Positions 10,882 to 21,810 of a stretch of DNA of 64,000 nucleotides are shown one piece after another. How positions within the stretch are numbered: position 1 is the first letter of the stretch; each line of letters opens with the position of its first letter. Where the stretch lies: the NCBI GenBank assembly GCA_977006965.1, contig OZ345356.1, positions 744,001-808,000 on the forward strand, in the 5' to 3' direction. The notes beneath the pieces were generated by a model. It saw only the letters and a program-made list of their open reading frames with translations. It was not told where the DNA came from and searched no databases. Both the position numbers and the translations under genes were made by a program. Source of the stretch: Phymatolithon calcareum (taxonomy: Eukaryota > Rhodophyta > Florideophyceae > Hapalidiales).

Positions 10882-12267
10882 ATATGATAGTGTGCCAAGG
10901 GATATCCTCATGAAGAGGCTGACGGAGAAACTTCCTGAAGAGATAACAAGAATGGTTGCGTACCTGTTAAAACCCTCATGGATCACATCAGCTGGAGACG
11001 AGACAGAAACGTGGTGTATCATCGACTGAGGAGTGCCTCAAGGTTCTCCGCTTAGTACATGCCTATACAATATATTCATGGACACATTCGCAGAAGCCGT
11101 CTCCAAGACAGACGGAAACGTCTCAGAGAGCCCAGTGCAATTGTTCGCAGATGATGTTCAGCTTCAAGCGAAGACAGGACGATGAATGCAGAAACTTCTA
11201 GATATAGCGACCATTTGGGAAAGCGAAAATGGCATGAAATGGAACACAAAGCCAGGAAAGAGGAAAGTTATTAAGTACAAGGGACTTCAGAAGCACACTT
11301 TTTACTTGGCGGGACGAGAACTGCATCAATCCTGGAGACTTTCGTATCTTGGGGTAAGCATGAATAACAAGGGTGTTACGGATGACACGGCCATAGCAGG
11401 ATGCATACATAAGCTTCGGGAGCTTGGAGTGAATGTTCGATGATTCAAACCGGAGACATGCATCAGGATCTTTAAGTCACTAATTATCCCGAAATGGGAG
11501 TATGCGTTACACGTTACTCCAATGACAAATCGATTGCTCTCGGCAATCGAGTCGGCAGAGGGCTTGTTCTACAAGAATGTTTTCGGAAAATATGCCGAAA
11601 ACCCCGGGGATCGAATGCGAGTTCTGTGCCGACTGGTACCACCAAAGATGAGGAGACGCCATCAAGCAGAAAGGTTTGCATTAAGCTTGGTAAGACACAA
11701 AAGGCGCCTTGAAGAAATAGGAGAGTACTTTGGAAGAGATGAGGACACAAAGGAAGGAATGAAGGATATTGAATATCTCAAGATATATGAAGACTTGCGA
11801 CAAGCCCTTCAGAAAGCCCAGGAGGGTCTGTCACGAAGAAGAGGAGGAGAGAAGAAACAATTAAGGTATGGGAAAAGGAAGAAGAAGGCAGATCAATGAA
11901 GATTCCTATTGAAGGCAAGCTTCCAGGGATCCTTTACATAGGAGAAAGAACAACACGTTTAGGGTACGTACGGTTGACATTCAGTCGAGCACCCCTTTGG
12001 AGAAAATCAGTATTGGGTGCCTACTGTGGGATTACCGCTGTGATCGAACCAGTCGCCTTACAACGTACTCTAGCGTCGTCGAAGATGAGCACAGAAATTG
12101 AGTTTGAGTGCAAGAGACTCACAGGAGCTCTTGTTGGGAGAGAATTACGAATTAAGAACGTGATGAGTTGCCAAAAGACTTTAGCTTAGAGAATAATGCA
12201 AGAGCTGCCCCGTTACTCCAAGGTGAGGCTTTGTGAGCTCTCAAAATAAAATCATCAAATATCCCCC
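10882..12267 (+). mobile_element. 5'-truncated LINE (family 1), copy B
   Basis: Flanked by GACGGTAGTG at 10872-10881 and 12268-12277, the same site as copy A. It ends in AAATATCCCCC. The RT frame (from 10892) is broken by several stops: TGA where copies A and C read the Arg of DRGVPQGS, TGA after KTGR, and TGA after VNVR. It also lacks some residues near 11400. Blocks with LAGRELHQSWRLSYLG and APLWRKSVLGAY are still readable. Confidence 0.85.
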
Positions 12268-12352
12268 GACGGTAGTGCATCGTCATTGCAACAGCTTGGA
12301 ATCAAAGCAAGTTATGATCTGTTGAGCTGACGCTCCATCCAGTGTGTCTTTA

Positions 12353-12568
12353 TCTCCTATAAAACTCTCTCTTTCTGCTTAGCCTGTGCAGCAATCATCT
12401 TCTCAAGCTGTGCTTATTCTGACCATCTCAAGAGAAGCAAATGCCCCACACCTTACCGCATCGCACACATATCCCAAATGGCTGATCCGCTCACAGTCGT
12501 TGCCGCCGCCGGCGCCGGAGTGGGAGCTCTGGGTAGACTTTTCGGATTTGCATGCAGGTTCGCGTGCG
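12353..12568 (+). pseudogene. DICG gene copy B, truncated
   Basis: TATAAAA (near 12358) and the ATG at 12478 are intact, and the protein reads MADPLTVVAAAGAGVGALGR then FACRFACDI, where homology to the other copies stops in the middle of the Cys motif. The next bases belong to the inserted GC-rich locus. The reading frame runs on to 12876 by chance, with no conserved content. Confidence 0.6.
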
Positions 12569-12641
12569 ACATCATAGTTCTCTATCTGGGAGCGGTTGGC
12601 TGCTCTTGCACCACAGCTGTTCTGTCTGTCCTTGCCAACAC

Positions 12642-12674
12642 GAAGTGCGTGCGCGTGCGTGCGCGTGCGTGGGC
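12642..12674. repeat. GTGCGTGCGC microsatellite
   Basis: Alternating purine-pyrimidine run (GTGCGT and GCGTGC units) over about 30 bp, just past the unit B break. Confidence 0.6.
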
Positions 12675-12695
12675 GCAAGCATACCGGCGTAATAT

Positions 12696-13202
12696 TCAAG
12701 GCGCGTGGCGCGCTCTAGCAGTATGGAAGGCTGCGAGCACGGCGCCAATGGCGTTCGCAACGCCACGCGCTGTGGGCATCGCCTTCACTGACACCAACCG
12801 GTGGTCATCAGGTGTGGCAAACATGAGCGAGAAAAGAAAAGTATCACTCCTTCCGTTCTCGCTCGTTCCGCGCTGAGCATTCTGGACTGCATCACGAAGT
12901 GGTTGCGATGACCCCCTCAGCCAAGCGCTCGTCTGTCTCATCGCCCAGTAAAGTCTTTGGTGCGTCCTCGTTTTATGGTAGACTCCCCTTGCGCTTGATA
13001 TCACCGCGCTTCTGGTCAGGTCAGCGCTGTAGTTTTCAACGAGCGCTTGCGCTTTCTTCTGCTTGAACCAGGGCGTGTCCATATTACGCGGCCATGTTTG
13101 GAAATAGAAAAGCATGTTGCGGGGAGTGAGTAGAACCGAAAGGGAAACGAACACAGCTACTGTCAGTCCTCCAAGCGCTAAAGTTCCCGACTGTCGCTGC
13201 AT
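12696..13202 (-). CDS. Putative single-pass membrane protein
   Basis: 168 codons on the minus strand, GC-rich like the neighbouring sulfotransferase-like gene and in the same orientation. After a short basic start the protein has one hydrophobic segment (LGGLTVAVFVSLSVLL), which suggests a signal anchor. A hydrophilic region follows. I recognise no domain. The gene is downstream of the sulfotransferase-like gene by about 220 bp. It could be a separate gene or a displaced 3' part. Support is the long open frame and the composition only. Confidence 0.35.
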   Translation of the reverse strand: MQRQSGTLALGGLTVAVFVSLSVLLTPRNMLFYFQTWPRNMDTPWFKQKKAQALVENYSADLTRSAVISSARGVYHKTRTHQRLYWAMRQTSAWLRGSSQPLRDAVQNAQRGTSENGRSDTFLFSLMFATPDDHRLVSVKAMPTARGVANAIGAVLAAFHTARARHAP

Positions 13203-13423
13203 CTTGCGGGTAGTTCAAGCGTTAGTCCGTAACCAGACCACGCGAAAGGCGTTGGGTAGCAACGGGAAGTACACATCTTATCCCAGATCAAACTCCTACC
13301 TATAAAGAGTTTCGGCGCACTCCAGTTCTTCCCATTCGGGTGCACACTCCTCTGTAACTAATGCCACAACAGCTGTGACGTGCCGTGCCGAGTTTTTCTG
13401 TTGGCCTGAGAAACGAACAGTGT

Positions 13424-14706
13424 TTACAAAGCGCCAGGCAGGTCTGCGTTCAGCGGGAGTAACGGGGCCGACCTCGGGCGCAATTTATGCACATCATCGA
13501 TGTTTCGCAACGCCACGTCGCATGTGGCAGCCGTTGCCGTTGCCTTGGCGCGTTTTTTCACTTTGTCGCGCGATAGGAACGAGCCACGCTGCGAGTCCAG
13601 CTTGGACGCGTTGACGACTGCAGACACATGCGCGTCGGTGAGCATCGGTTTGTCATCGCCCAGAAGGTGCACCAGCGCGTCGCGATACATCTGCTCGCGG
13701 TCGCGGCCTACAAGTTTCTCGAAGCGAACCGAGCGTACGCGGATGTCGCGACATCGCAGCGCGTAATAACGATACAACGACGTCACGGTAGTGGCGTAAT
13801 ACAATGCGTAAAACTCGAGGTCGTCTCGTTGGAAAAACGGACGGAACGCGTCAATATACTCACGCTCTGCGACGTGCATATCGCTTTCGTCGTGGTCAAA
13901 GTTGAGTTCCTGCAATTGTATGGCGGTTAACGCAGGCACACGGCGCACACGAGAGTGAACAAAGCGGTTGTGTTCGGGAATAGCCTATGGAGCGTGGGTG
14001 CAAGCGGCATAGCGGCCGAACGCGGTTTCAGCAGCATTAGACGCGGCACCGTGGCCGTTATTGGCAACAGTGTCAGCACCACGGCGCGCAGTAGTTGTTC
14101 ACGTCGCACACGAGGAAGTGCGACGCGTTCACCGAAGCAAAACGGCATCAACACGTCAGGTTCACTCACGCAACGGATTAAGCCTTCCGCGCCACCCAAC
14201 GCGCGACACAGCAGGGTGGAGCCCGAACGCGCAACAGACCACACGAATCTGATGCGCGTGCGACCCGTGTTTCGACGTGCGCGTTCCTCTGCGCCGCGCA
14301 CCAAATCGTCCAGCGACGTCACAAACATGTAGCGCGCATGATGATACACCGATTCATAAACGAACGGCGCGTCGAGCACGCGCTCGACGTGCTCCTCGTC
14401 GCCGCCCACGTCCACGAATGTGGCTACGCCGCGATCAAGGTCCACCGTGTAGAGGAACACGTTCGGCGAACAAATTGCGCTCACGATGTCGACGTTCGTC
14501 GGCGACGCGGTTAGAAAGTCGCCTTCAGATGCTGGGGAGCCATCCAGACGATTGCGTGCTAGGATACGTCGTCTTGACGCAACACCGTCGGCACACGCTC
14601 GAGGGCGCTGCTGCACGAGCGCGAACAATGCGCATAGCAGGCGGAAAAGCAACAGCGCGCAAATCTGCACGACACATTGCGCCGAGGTGTACCAAGAGAC
14701 GCGCAT
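13424..14706 (-). pseudogene. Sulfotransferase-like type II membrane protein, frameshifted
   Basis: From 14706 the protein starts with a hydrophobic signal anchor (VVQICALLLFRLLCALFALV). About 145 residues in, it has a P-loop-like PAPS-binding motif, FVWSVARSGSTLLCRALGG, as in Golgi sulfotransferases. The first frame ends at 13927. The second (from about 13948) carries VRSVRFEKLVGRDREQ and a late DSQRGSFLSRDK, both typical of the C-terminal half of the family. The two frames join near LFPNTTALF with a one-base offset, so this is either a frameshift mutation or an assembly error. GC content is far above the surroundings. The likely role is transfer of sulfate from PAPS to a carbohydrate or protein in the Golgi. 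Confidence 0.55.
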
Positions 14707-15411
14707 TGCATTGTGTTCAGACTAGCAGATCTCCGGAGAATTCACGAGAGTAGGACGGTGATGTGATGTGTGTAAAAAATAAAACGTTTTAAAATATAGA
14801 CGTTTTTTAAGCGTTCGAAAAACGTTCGAAAAAATATACACGTGTAGTGCATCATACACCTTTCATTACAGTCGGGCTTCGATTGCATCGCTGGGGACCA
14901 CATGATGTGTGGTAGGATTGCTCACGGTCCGGTCCGGATCGTCGGTTAACCGGTTACAGTAACCGCCCGGGAGCTGCGGGAATAGTGAGACTACACCGTT
15001 AGCCCACGTGCATGGGGCATTCGATTTTTCGCATATAAGGAAAATGTACATTTTTGATAGCAACATTGTGCTTTTTTAAACTTTTTGTCCTTGTTGAAAA
15101 TCCTGTTGAAGTGTCGAGCATCATAAAAATATCAGCTATGATTACGAAGTTACATGCGAAATATCGCATATAACTGGTTTACTCATAGCTCGCCTTCTTT
15201 TCGATAAAATGTCTTTAGTTCTATAGAGCAATAAAGGAGTCTTCTGAAGGAAAAGAGCATCTGTATAGAAGGCAGACAGCCCTCTTCGATTATCAACAGG
15301 AAAAAAATTGGAAAACCGGCGATATTCTGCGAGCTGTGAAGTTTTCTTTGCTTGATATGCGATTAATCGCATATAAGGTCTGCACGTGGGCTAACCCACG
15401 TGCAAGTCGAG
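14707..15411. other. Intergenic, no gene seen
   Basis: Beyond an A+T-rich stretch (14775-14840) that could be promoter or spacer of the minus-strand sulfotransferase-like gene, I see no coding region. A near-palindrome built on GCACGTGGGCTAA (around 15384-15405) resembles a sequence at 14999-15011 (TTAGCCCACGTGC), so an unidentified insertion of about 380 bp may lie between them. Confidence 0.3.
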
Positions 15412-15768
15412 GATTTTGGAACCCCTGAAATCTTTAACGAAAATCATAATCAAGGCATATACTTTTGCTTGAAACTTCCTATTTATACCTCCAACTTGAT
15501 ATCATAATATTTCGGTATCTCTAACTTTCACAGGAAGTCATGATTTCCGCGAAAGCACCGTGTTTGTGGAAACGAGCACTGACATGAGCAGTTGCAAGTT
15601 TACATTTGGGCTACGAACTTTGTTCTCGTAGGCTGAGTTGGAGAGCCAAATCTATGAGCCATATGATATGACTGTATATGAGATCTTTGAAGTTGGATCA
15701 ATCGACGGGTCGGTGATTCAGACAATTCAACACAGCGAGGTCTTTTACTGTATGGCAAACGGTGGTTC
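15412..15768 (+). repeat. Paralogue of the Tigger spacer, unflipped
   Basis: Matches the reverse complement of 6255-6600 and then continues into TGGCAAACGG, the sequence that follows the right Tigger arm at 7929. It therefore preserves the order before the Tigger insertion and inversion. There is no gene. The TRIM element interrupts it after GGTTC at 15764-15768. Confidence 0.7.
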
Positions 15769-17010
15769 TGTCATTGACTTCGTGTCCAGGCTACACTTAG
15801 TATTTCATGTCCTTCATATCGTGGGATTGCGTGTACTACTGTAGACCCTTTTCGGGGTCTGCATACAGCTTGGACCTATGTCTCCCAACCCTACTTAAGT
15901 CGCTTTAGTCTTCCTCACTAGGAGGGAGATTGCAAGAAGGGAAGAAGTAAAGGACAGGGTCAGCAATGACCTTGTTTTTCATCCCGACCATTTTTCACGG
16001 TTTTCGACCGACATTTGCAAATTAACGTTCGAACGCCGATCAACGTCCAGACACCGAACAACCGTTCGTCTCCACCGTGCTTATGTTCTAACTTTTTTTT
16101 TCGTGTTTTAATGTCCGGCATCGCGATGTGCGGACGAAGCAAGAAACCACCCGACTACGCTCATCGTTTTCATGCACTCTCTACTGAGCAATGTGCACAA
16201 ACGGGAATAATGTCCCTTGTCTTTTGATTTTTTGAGTTATCCATTGAAATCGCACCGGCTCGAAATTTTTTTCTGCACTGGCTGGCTATTTGAATGCGAT
16301 GAAAAAAGTCGAGCCTCCAGGTTGCGCTGAAGTATAAAGGCAGATCCCTGAGCTGCCGTACGGTGAGCTGAGAGCTTTCCCGGGGCGGGAGAGCGAGAAA
16401 ACCAAGCGCAAGTCCATATTATCGACTTCGACATCAGATTCACATGGCGAGTGCATTGGAAAAGTATCTTTTGAGTTTCCGCGGGATGCAGAGGAAGCTT
16501 TCAGTGTTTTACAATTAAGTTGGAGGCTATGAAGTGATCGAGCCCCAAGGTTGTACAGACGTGAAAAATGCAGATCCCTGAGCTGCCCTACAGTGAGCTG
16601 AGAGCTTTCCCGGGGCGGGAGAGCGAGAAGACGAAGTGCAATTCCATGCTATCGATTCTGAGAGTGTCTATTCTCGGTTTTGAGCTTTGGAAATCGAAAC
16701 TGTTCATTGCGGAAGACGTTTGTGTTTTGTTTAGTTTGTTGTGGGCGATTAGAGAAAAGGTTGAATGTCATTGACTTCGTGTCCAGGCTACACTTAGTAT
16801 TTCATGTCCTTCATATCGTGGGATTGCGTGTACTACTGTAGACCCTTTTCGGGGTCTGCATACAGCTCGGACCTAAGTCTCCCAACCCTACTTAAGTCGT
16901 TTTAGTCTTCCTCACTAGGAGGGAGATTGCAAGAAGGGAAGAAGTAAAGGACAGGGTCAGCAATGACCTTGTTTTTCATCCCGACCAGTTTTCACGGTTT
17001 TCGACCGACA
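15769..17010. mobile_element. TRIM-type miniature LTR retrotransposon
   Basis: Two 245 bp direct repeats (15769-16013 and 16766-17010), both beginning TGTCATTGAC and ending GACCGACA, flank 752 bp of internal sequence without a retroviral gene. The 5 bp GGTTC is present on both sides (15764-15768, 17011-17015). The uninterrupted site is seen at 7943-7948 in unit B. By eye the LTRs differ at about four positions, so the insertion is fairly young. A purine-rich run (AGAGAAAAGG) sits just before the 3' LTR. I could not identify a primer binding site. Confidence 0.85.
16340..16641. repeat. Internal duplication in the TRIM element
   Basis: A segment of about 75-90 bp beginning CAGATCCCTGAGCTGCC (16340) recurs at 16569, with the shared core GAGAGCTTTCCCGGGGCGGG in both. 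It may be part of a packaging or regulatory region. Confidence 0.6.
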
Positions 17011-17462
17011 GGTTCGGCATTTCTGGTAAATGCCGACTTTATGCCTTCACCTCCGCACATCTAACGTCAAACACTTATATCTACTGTAGTGATCCACTGC
17101 AGTTCGAAGCCACCATTGCAATGTACTCACTGATATCTTTAGTTTGGTAAACGTTTTGTCACCAAAATGATTCCATGTGCTTCGTGATAGTCAAGTGAAA
17201 AACGTCAAAATCCGCTTTTTTGGGCAAGAATTCGTTTTTCGGGGGGCTGATGCGCAAAACCGAGGACATTCTATGAACATTTTTTTGACAGCAATCGAAG
17301 ATAATAAAATTACAAATATCCACTCAGCCCGTCGAGGAAGGCATGACCAATAATATATCGTTGTGTGTCAGAGTAAAATTACAAACATCCACTCAACTGG
17401 GGTTTTAAGGAGGCAAAGCAACTAGCTGAACTATGGCAGCATGGTGGCAGCATGGTGGCAGC

Positions 17463-18485
17463 ATGGACCGGGGCGCGTTCGAGCAGTTTCAGGCGCGCCT
17501 GCGCTCGCCGCTGGAGACGATCACGACTTCGGTGATGATCTTGATGACGTGTCTGCGACATGCGTCTCCCATCGACGCGCCGGTGCCGTTCAAGCTGTGC
17601 GGGCACGTGTACGCGCGGCCGCCGCGCGAGATATACAGGCTGGTGGCGGTGTTGGCGGTGTTGGCGCTGATGCACGTGGTGTTCAACGCCGTGGGACGCT
17701 ACTGCGCGGTGCTGTGCCGCGGCGCCGGGCACCGCACCGCGCGCCTCATGCCCAGCGTGGGCTTCGGCGCCGCGGGGCGCGTCGCCCTGTACACGCGCCA
17801 CTGGATGCCGCTCTTGGACGCCGCGTTCTACCTCGCCTTCGCCACCCTCTGCACCTGGTTCCTCGGCGACCGGATAACTCAGGCGTATGTCGCGTTCGGA
17901 GGCATCACCGTCGTGCAGGTGCTCAATCTCGTGCTTGGCGTCGCCAACGTCGCGCTCCCGCTGCAGAGGCCCAAGACGTTCGACGCCGTCGTCAAGTTCC
18001 TCAGTGTCTTCGTTACAGACCGTGAGTACCACGACCTCGGCCTCGAGGACCGCGACTGGAGCCCAACAGAGTCCGACGAAGCTGTGGACGGCTTCACCGA
18101 CGCGCTCCGCGTGCAGTCTGGAGGTGCCGAATTCGATGTCGACGACAAAAAATCTCTCTACGTTCACGGTGCCGGAAGTTTCGGGCTGCTAAGCCGGGGT
18201 GCATGGCTTCTCTTTCGCGTGTTCCCCGGAAACCCGGTTCAGGTCGAAAAGCAGGACCTAGACTTTCGCCTAGTACCGCTCAGAGTGCCATACGCGCTCG
18301 TGTGGTATTCCGTCTACGAGGCGTTTCTTGAGATGGACGGATACAAGGGCGCAGACGAGATCGACAAGTGCGTCGTTTGGTTGATACTCGTATCCGCGAT
18401 CTCCGGGATGTTCGTCAGCTTCATCCCGGGTCCCTGCTTGGTAATCAAGAATAATTGCAGAGATTTAACCGGCCCCAACCGCTGA
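17463..18485 (+). CDS. Multi-pass membrane protein, copy C (intact)
   Basis: 340 codons without introns, GC-rich at the 5' end. Hydrophobic segments lie near residues 55-75 (LVAVLAVLALMHVVF), 115-135 (LLDAAFYLAFATLCTWFL), 140-160 (VAFGGITVVQVLNLVLGVA) and at the C-terminus (WLILVSAISGMFVSFIPG). An acidic loop (GLEDRDW, SDEAVDGFTDAL) follows the third. The start is ATGGACCGG because an 11 bp repeat (ATGGTGGCAGC) just upstream differs in copy number between B and C and would shift any upstream frame. I do not recognise the family. It is the only intact copy of three. Confidence 0.65.
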   Translation: MDRGAFEQFQARLRSPLETITTSVMILMTCLRHASPIDAPVPFKLCGHVYARPPREIYRLVAVLAVLALMHVVFNAVGRYCAVLCRGAGHRTARLMPSVGFGAAGRVALYTRHWMPLLDAAFYLAFATLCTWFLGDRITQAYVAFGGITVVQVLNLVLGVANVALPLQRPKTFDAVVKFLSVFVTDREYHDLGLEDRDWSPTESDEAVDGFTDALRVQSGGAEFDVDDKKSLYVHGAGSFGLLSRGAWLLFRVFPGNPVQVEKQDLDFRLVPLRVPYALVWYSVYEAFLEMDGYKGADEIDKCVVWLILVSAISGMFVSFIPGPCLVIKNNCRDLTGPNR

Positions 18486-18830
18486 CAAATGAAGATTTTC
18501 AGGACGCATAGCTTTGCGTTACTGTACGTAGAAAACCCAGCTGTATTTCGTACCTGAAGATTGAGACGTAAAATGTCCGGATCCTCTTCCTACACGGAGT
18601 GCGTCAGGATCCGAAATTGAAGCCATTTCACCATGCGGCAGAAAATCAAAAATCGTAACCTCGGAATCATACCTTCGGGAGTAGTACATCACAATCTTCT
18701 GCACCGAATATTTGCTTGTATTTGAGGGGCTTCTGCCGCGTGACGCAAACTTGTCCGTGTTCGAGGCTTAAATTTGCGAAGAATGCGGACGGGGTCTCTC
18801 CAATAGTGCTGGGGTACTCTATCACGTAAT
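18486..18830. other. 3' flank of membrane gene C
   Basis: The sequence is conserved with 482-828 and 9777-10123 and probably includes the 3' UTR. No separate gene, and no clear AATAAA near the stop codon. Confidence 0.35.
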
Positions 18831-18838
18831 CATTGGAT

Positions 18839-19168
18839 TAGAAATTGACATTCCTCAAAAATTCCGTGAGGAAAAGGAGAGCACTCGAGATTACTCCTTA
18901 TTTTTCATTGATAAGAGGACCGCTGAAGGCCTTCGCGAGGGCCGAGGTCCTCCGCCCTAAGCCTTACAGTGTATGGTTCTCGGGCCGAGGACCAAACGGT
19001 TTACGTATGAGACTGAAACGACGTGGGAAGAGCTCACAGTGACGTACAAAAAATGGGAATTTTCAGTATGATAATAATTAATCGCGAGTGCGAGGACCGG
19101 TCCTCCCTAAAAATCGGTCCTCAGATGACATCCTGGGGAGAGGAGTTATTGAGGAACGTCAATTTTTA
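18839..19168. mobile_element. hAT-like MITE, copy C
   Basis: 330 bp with CATTGGAT at 18831-18838 and 19169-19176. Relative to A and B it has lost about 30 bp near the left end (GTGCGGGGACTTGTCC region). It has the same inverted termini as the other copies. Confidence 0.7.
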
Positions 19169-19556
19169 CATTGGATCCTTCTAGCGATATTGCGCGAAAA
19201 TACCTTTATAGCTGCAATCGAAATCCCTTTTCGGTGCGTTGTAGCTGTGGAGGTTTGACTCTAAATGCTACAAAAACAGCTTCATTTACAAGTATCGAAA
19301 TGGTCACTGAAAAAAGAAGTTATGTCAGTATAGGATTTGTATTGTGAGGAAGCACCCAAAAATAAACGTACATGTACACCTGTAGCACCTCACATGTGGA
19401 ACCAAACAGCAGTTTGCATCCTCGAGGAGCAGATTCCGGCTGTAGCAGAAGCTCATTTTTAAATTTAGGTTCTTGAAATTTACAACGCTGTCAGAGCTGT
19501 TGGCAAGAGCCGTGGGATACAGTGTGGTGTATTCCGAGTTGTTGCCGACGGTAGTG

Positions 19557-21408
19557 ATATGATAGTGTGCCAAGGGATATCCTCATGAAGAGGCTGGCGG
19601 AGAAACTTCCTGAAGAGACAACAAGAATGGTTGCGTACCTGTTAAAACCCTCGTGGATCACATCAGCTGGAGACGAGACAGAAACGTGGTGTATCAACGA
19701 CCGAGGAGTGCCTCAAGGTTCCCCGCTCAGTACATGTCTATACAATATATTCATGGACACATTCGCAGAAGCCGTCTCCAAGACAGACGGAAACGTCTCA
19801 GAGAGCCCAGTGCAATTGTTCGCAGATGATGTTCAGCTTCAAGCGAAGACAGGACGATGAATGCAGAAACTTCTAGATATAGCGACCATTTGGGCAAGCG
19901 AAAATGGCATGAAATGGAACACAAAGCCAGGAAAAAGGGAAGCTCTTAAGTACAAGGGACTTCAGAAGCACACTTTTTACTTGGCGGGACGAGAACTGCA
20001 TCAAGCCTGGAGACTCTCGTATCTTGGGGTAAGCATGAATAAAAAGGGTGTTACGGATGACACGGCCATAGCAAGAGCTCGAATTGCTGCAGGATGCATA
20101 CATAAGCTTCGGGAGCTTGGAGTGAATGTTCGAGGATTCAAACCGGAGACATGCATCAGGATCTTTAAGTCACTGTCATGCGTCATGTCATGTCATGTCA
20201 CTTGCTTTGTCCCCTCGTGGGGCTCGCAAGGCAGCGCATTATTCTTAATTAACTTCTACTTAGATGACGGCAGATCGTTATTTCTGCGAGGTAATTAGGA
20301 AAGCGCTCCTTCTTCTCTGCCTACCGCTCGACAACTCGATTCCACCCGGAGCAAGCGTGGTGGTTCCACGTTCCGCGAGTCCACGTGGACGGCCAGATCA
20401 TTTGGACTCTACTCTTTACCGCTCCCTTGTCTTCTTTACACGTATGATGCACTGTAATCCCTCCGTATCGACGACGGAAAAACCCGTAGGAGAAAACTGC
20501 GTCGGATTCTTCACGATAAACAGGCACACCCGAGATTCGAACCCGGAACTTTCTCTTGATCACATCTTGCTGCGCATCCCCCGAATCAGTTTAACCACTT
20601 GACCAGGTGGCTTTAAGTCACTAATTATCCCGAAATGGGAGTATGAGTTACACGTTACTCCAATGACAAATCGATTGGTCTCGGTAATCGAGTCGGCAGA
20701 GGGCTTGTTCTACAAGAATGTTTTCGGAAAATATGCCGAACACCGCCGGGTCCGAATGCGAGATCTGTGCCGACTGGGACCACCAAAGATGAGGAGACGC
20801 TATCAAGCAGAAAGGTTTGCATTAAGCCTGGTAAGACACAAAAAGCGCCTGAAGAAACAGGACAATACTTTGGAAGAGATGAGGACGTAAAGGAAGGAAT
20901 GAAGGATATTGAATATCTCAAGATATATGAAGACTTGCGACAAGCCCTTCAGAAAGCCCAGGAGGGATCTGTCACGAAGAAGAGGAGGAGAGAAGAAACA
21001 ATTAAGGTATGGGAAAAGGAAGAAGAAGGCAGATCAATGAAGATTCCTGTTGAAGGCAAGCTTCCAGGGATCCTTTACATGGGAGAAAGAACAACACGAT
21101 TAAGGTGCCTACGATTGACATTCAGTCGAGCACCCCTTTGGAGAAAATCAGTATTGGGTGCCTATTGTGGGATTACCGCGGTAATCGAACTAGTCGCCTT
21201 ACAATGTACTCTATCGTCGTCGAAGATGAGCACAGAAATTGAGTTTGAGTGCAAGAGACTCACAGGAGCTCTTGTTGGGAGAGAATTACGAATTAAGAAC
21301 GTGATGAGTAGCAAGAAGACTTTAGCTTAGAGAGTAACACAAGAGCTGCCCCGCTACTCCAAGGTCAGGCTTTGGGAGATCTCAAAATAAAATCATCAAA
21401 TATCCCCC
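19557..21408 (+). mobile_element. 5'-truncated LINE (family 1), copy C, with nested SINE
   Basis: Same insertion site as copies A and B (GACGGTAGTG at 19547-19556 and 21409-21418). The RT frame opens at 19567 and shows RGVPQGSPLS and LFADDVQLQ. A TGA follows KTGR (19858), then the frame resumes with MQKLLDIATIW. A SINE1 copy interrupts it at 20175. Downstream blocks read through KRLTGALVGREL to 21330. Confidence 0.9.
20175..20610 (-). mobile_element. SINE1 inserted in LINE copy C
   Basis: A minus-strand SINE with the direct repeat CTTTAAGTCACT at 20163-20174 and 20611-20622. LINE copies A and B have the uninterrupted site. Read on the minus strand it begins CCACCTGGTCAAGTGGTTAA with an A box, has GGTTCGAATC as B box, and ends in a short (TGACA) repeat tail. 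This copy defines both ends of the family, about 436 bp. Confidence 0.9.
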
Positions 21409-21618
21409 GACGGTAGTGCATCGTCATTGCAACAGCTTGGAAACAAAACACGTTATGATCTGGTGAGCTGGCGCTCCATCCAGTGTGTCTTTATCTCCAA
21501 TAAAACCCTCTTTTTCTGCTTAGCCTGTGCAGCAATCGTCTTCTCATGTTGTGCTTATTCTGACCATCTCAAGAGAAGCAAATGCCCCACACCTTTTCGC
21601 ATCGCACACATATCCAAA

Positions 21619-21810
21619 ATGGCTGATCCGCTCACAGCCGTTGCCGCCGCCGACGCCGGAGTGGGAGCTCTGGGTAGACTTTTCGGATTTGCATGCAGGT
21701 TCGCGTGCGACATCTGCGGACATCCGCTCTGCTTGAAGAAAAACAGCGTCAGGAAACACAGAAAAGAGTACAAGGAATATGTTCATTTTTGCAGAAGGAC
21801 GGGTATCTAA
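21619..21810 (+). CDS. DICG small Cys/His protein, copy C
   Basis: 63 codons. An Ala/Gly-rich hydrophobic start (LTAVAAADAGVGALGRLFGF) leads into FACRFACDICGHPLCLKKN and a basic end rich in Lys, Arg, Tyr and His (KHRKEYKEYVHF). The Cys residues (CRFACDICG..LC) plus two His could bind one zinc, but the spacing fits no finger class I know. The upstream core promoter has AATAAAA in place of TATAAAA. The same protein is encoded by units D and E, and in broken form by A and B. Confidence 0.5.
   Translation: MADPLTAVAAADAGVGALGRLFGFACRFACDICGHPLCLKKNSVRKHRKEYKEYVHFCRRTGI

Larger units (their letters stand above)
7950..12568 (+). repeat. Segmental repeat unit B
   Basis: Collinear with 17016 onward (unit C), beginning at a shared sequence (ACTTTATGCCTTCACCTCCG) and ending abruptly inside the DICG gene at about 12568. 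Its contents are the membrane gene, MITE, LINE and DICG 5' part. Everything downstream of the break (DICG 3' half, SINE) is missing and replaced by the sulfotransferase locus. The first 700 bp (7950-8640) hold no gene I can support. Confidence 0.75.

Noticed and set aside
14871-15405. A further Tigger-like element starting CAGTCGGGCTTCGATTGC
   Set aside because: The matching inverted end could not be found; only reported as an unresolved stretch.
17379-18167. Minus-strand ORF of 262 codons
   Set aside because: Antisense shadow of membrane gene C, open only because of high GC.
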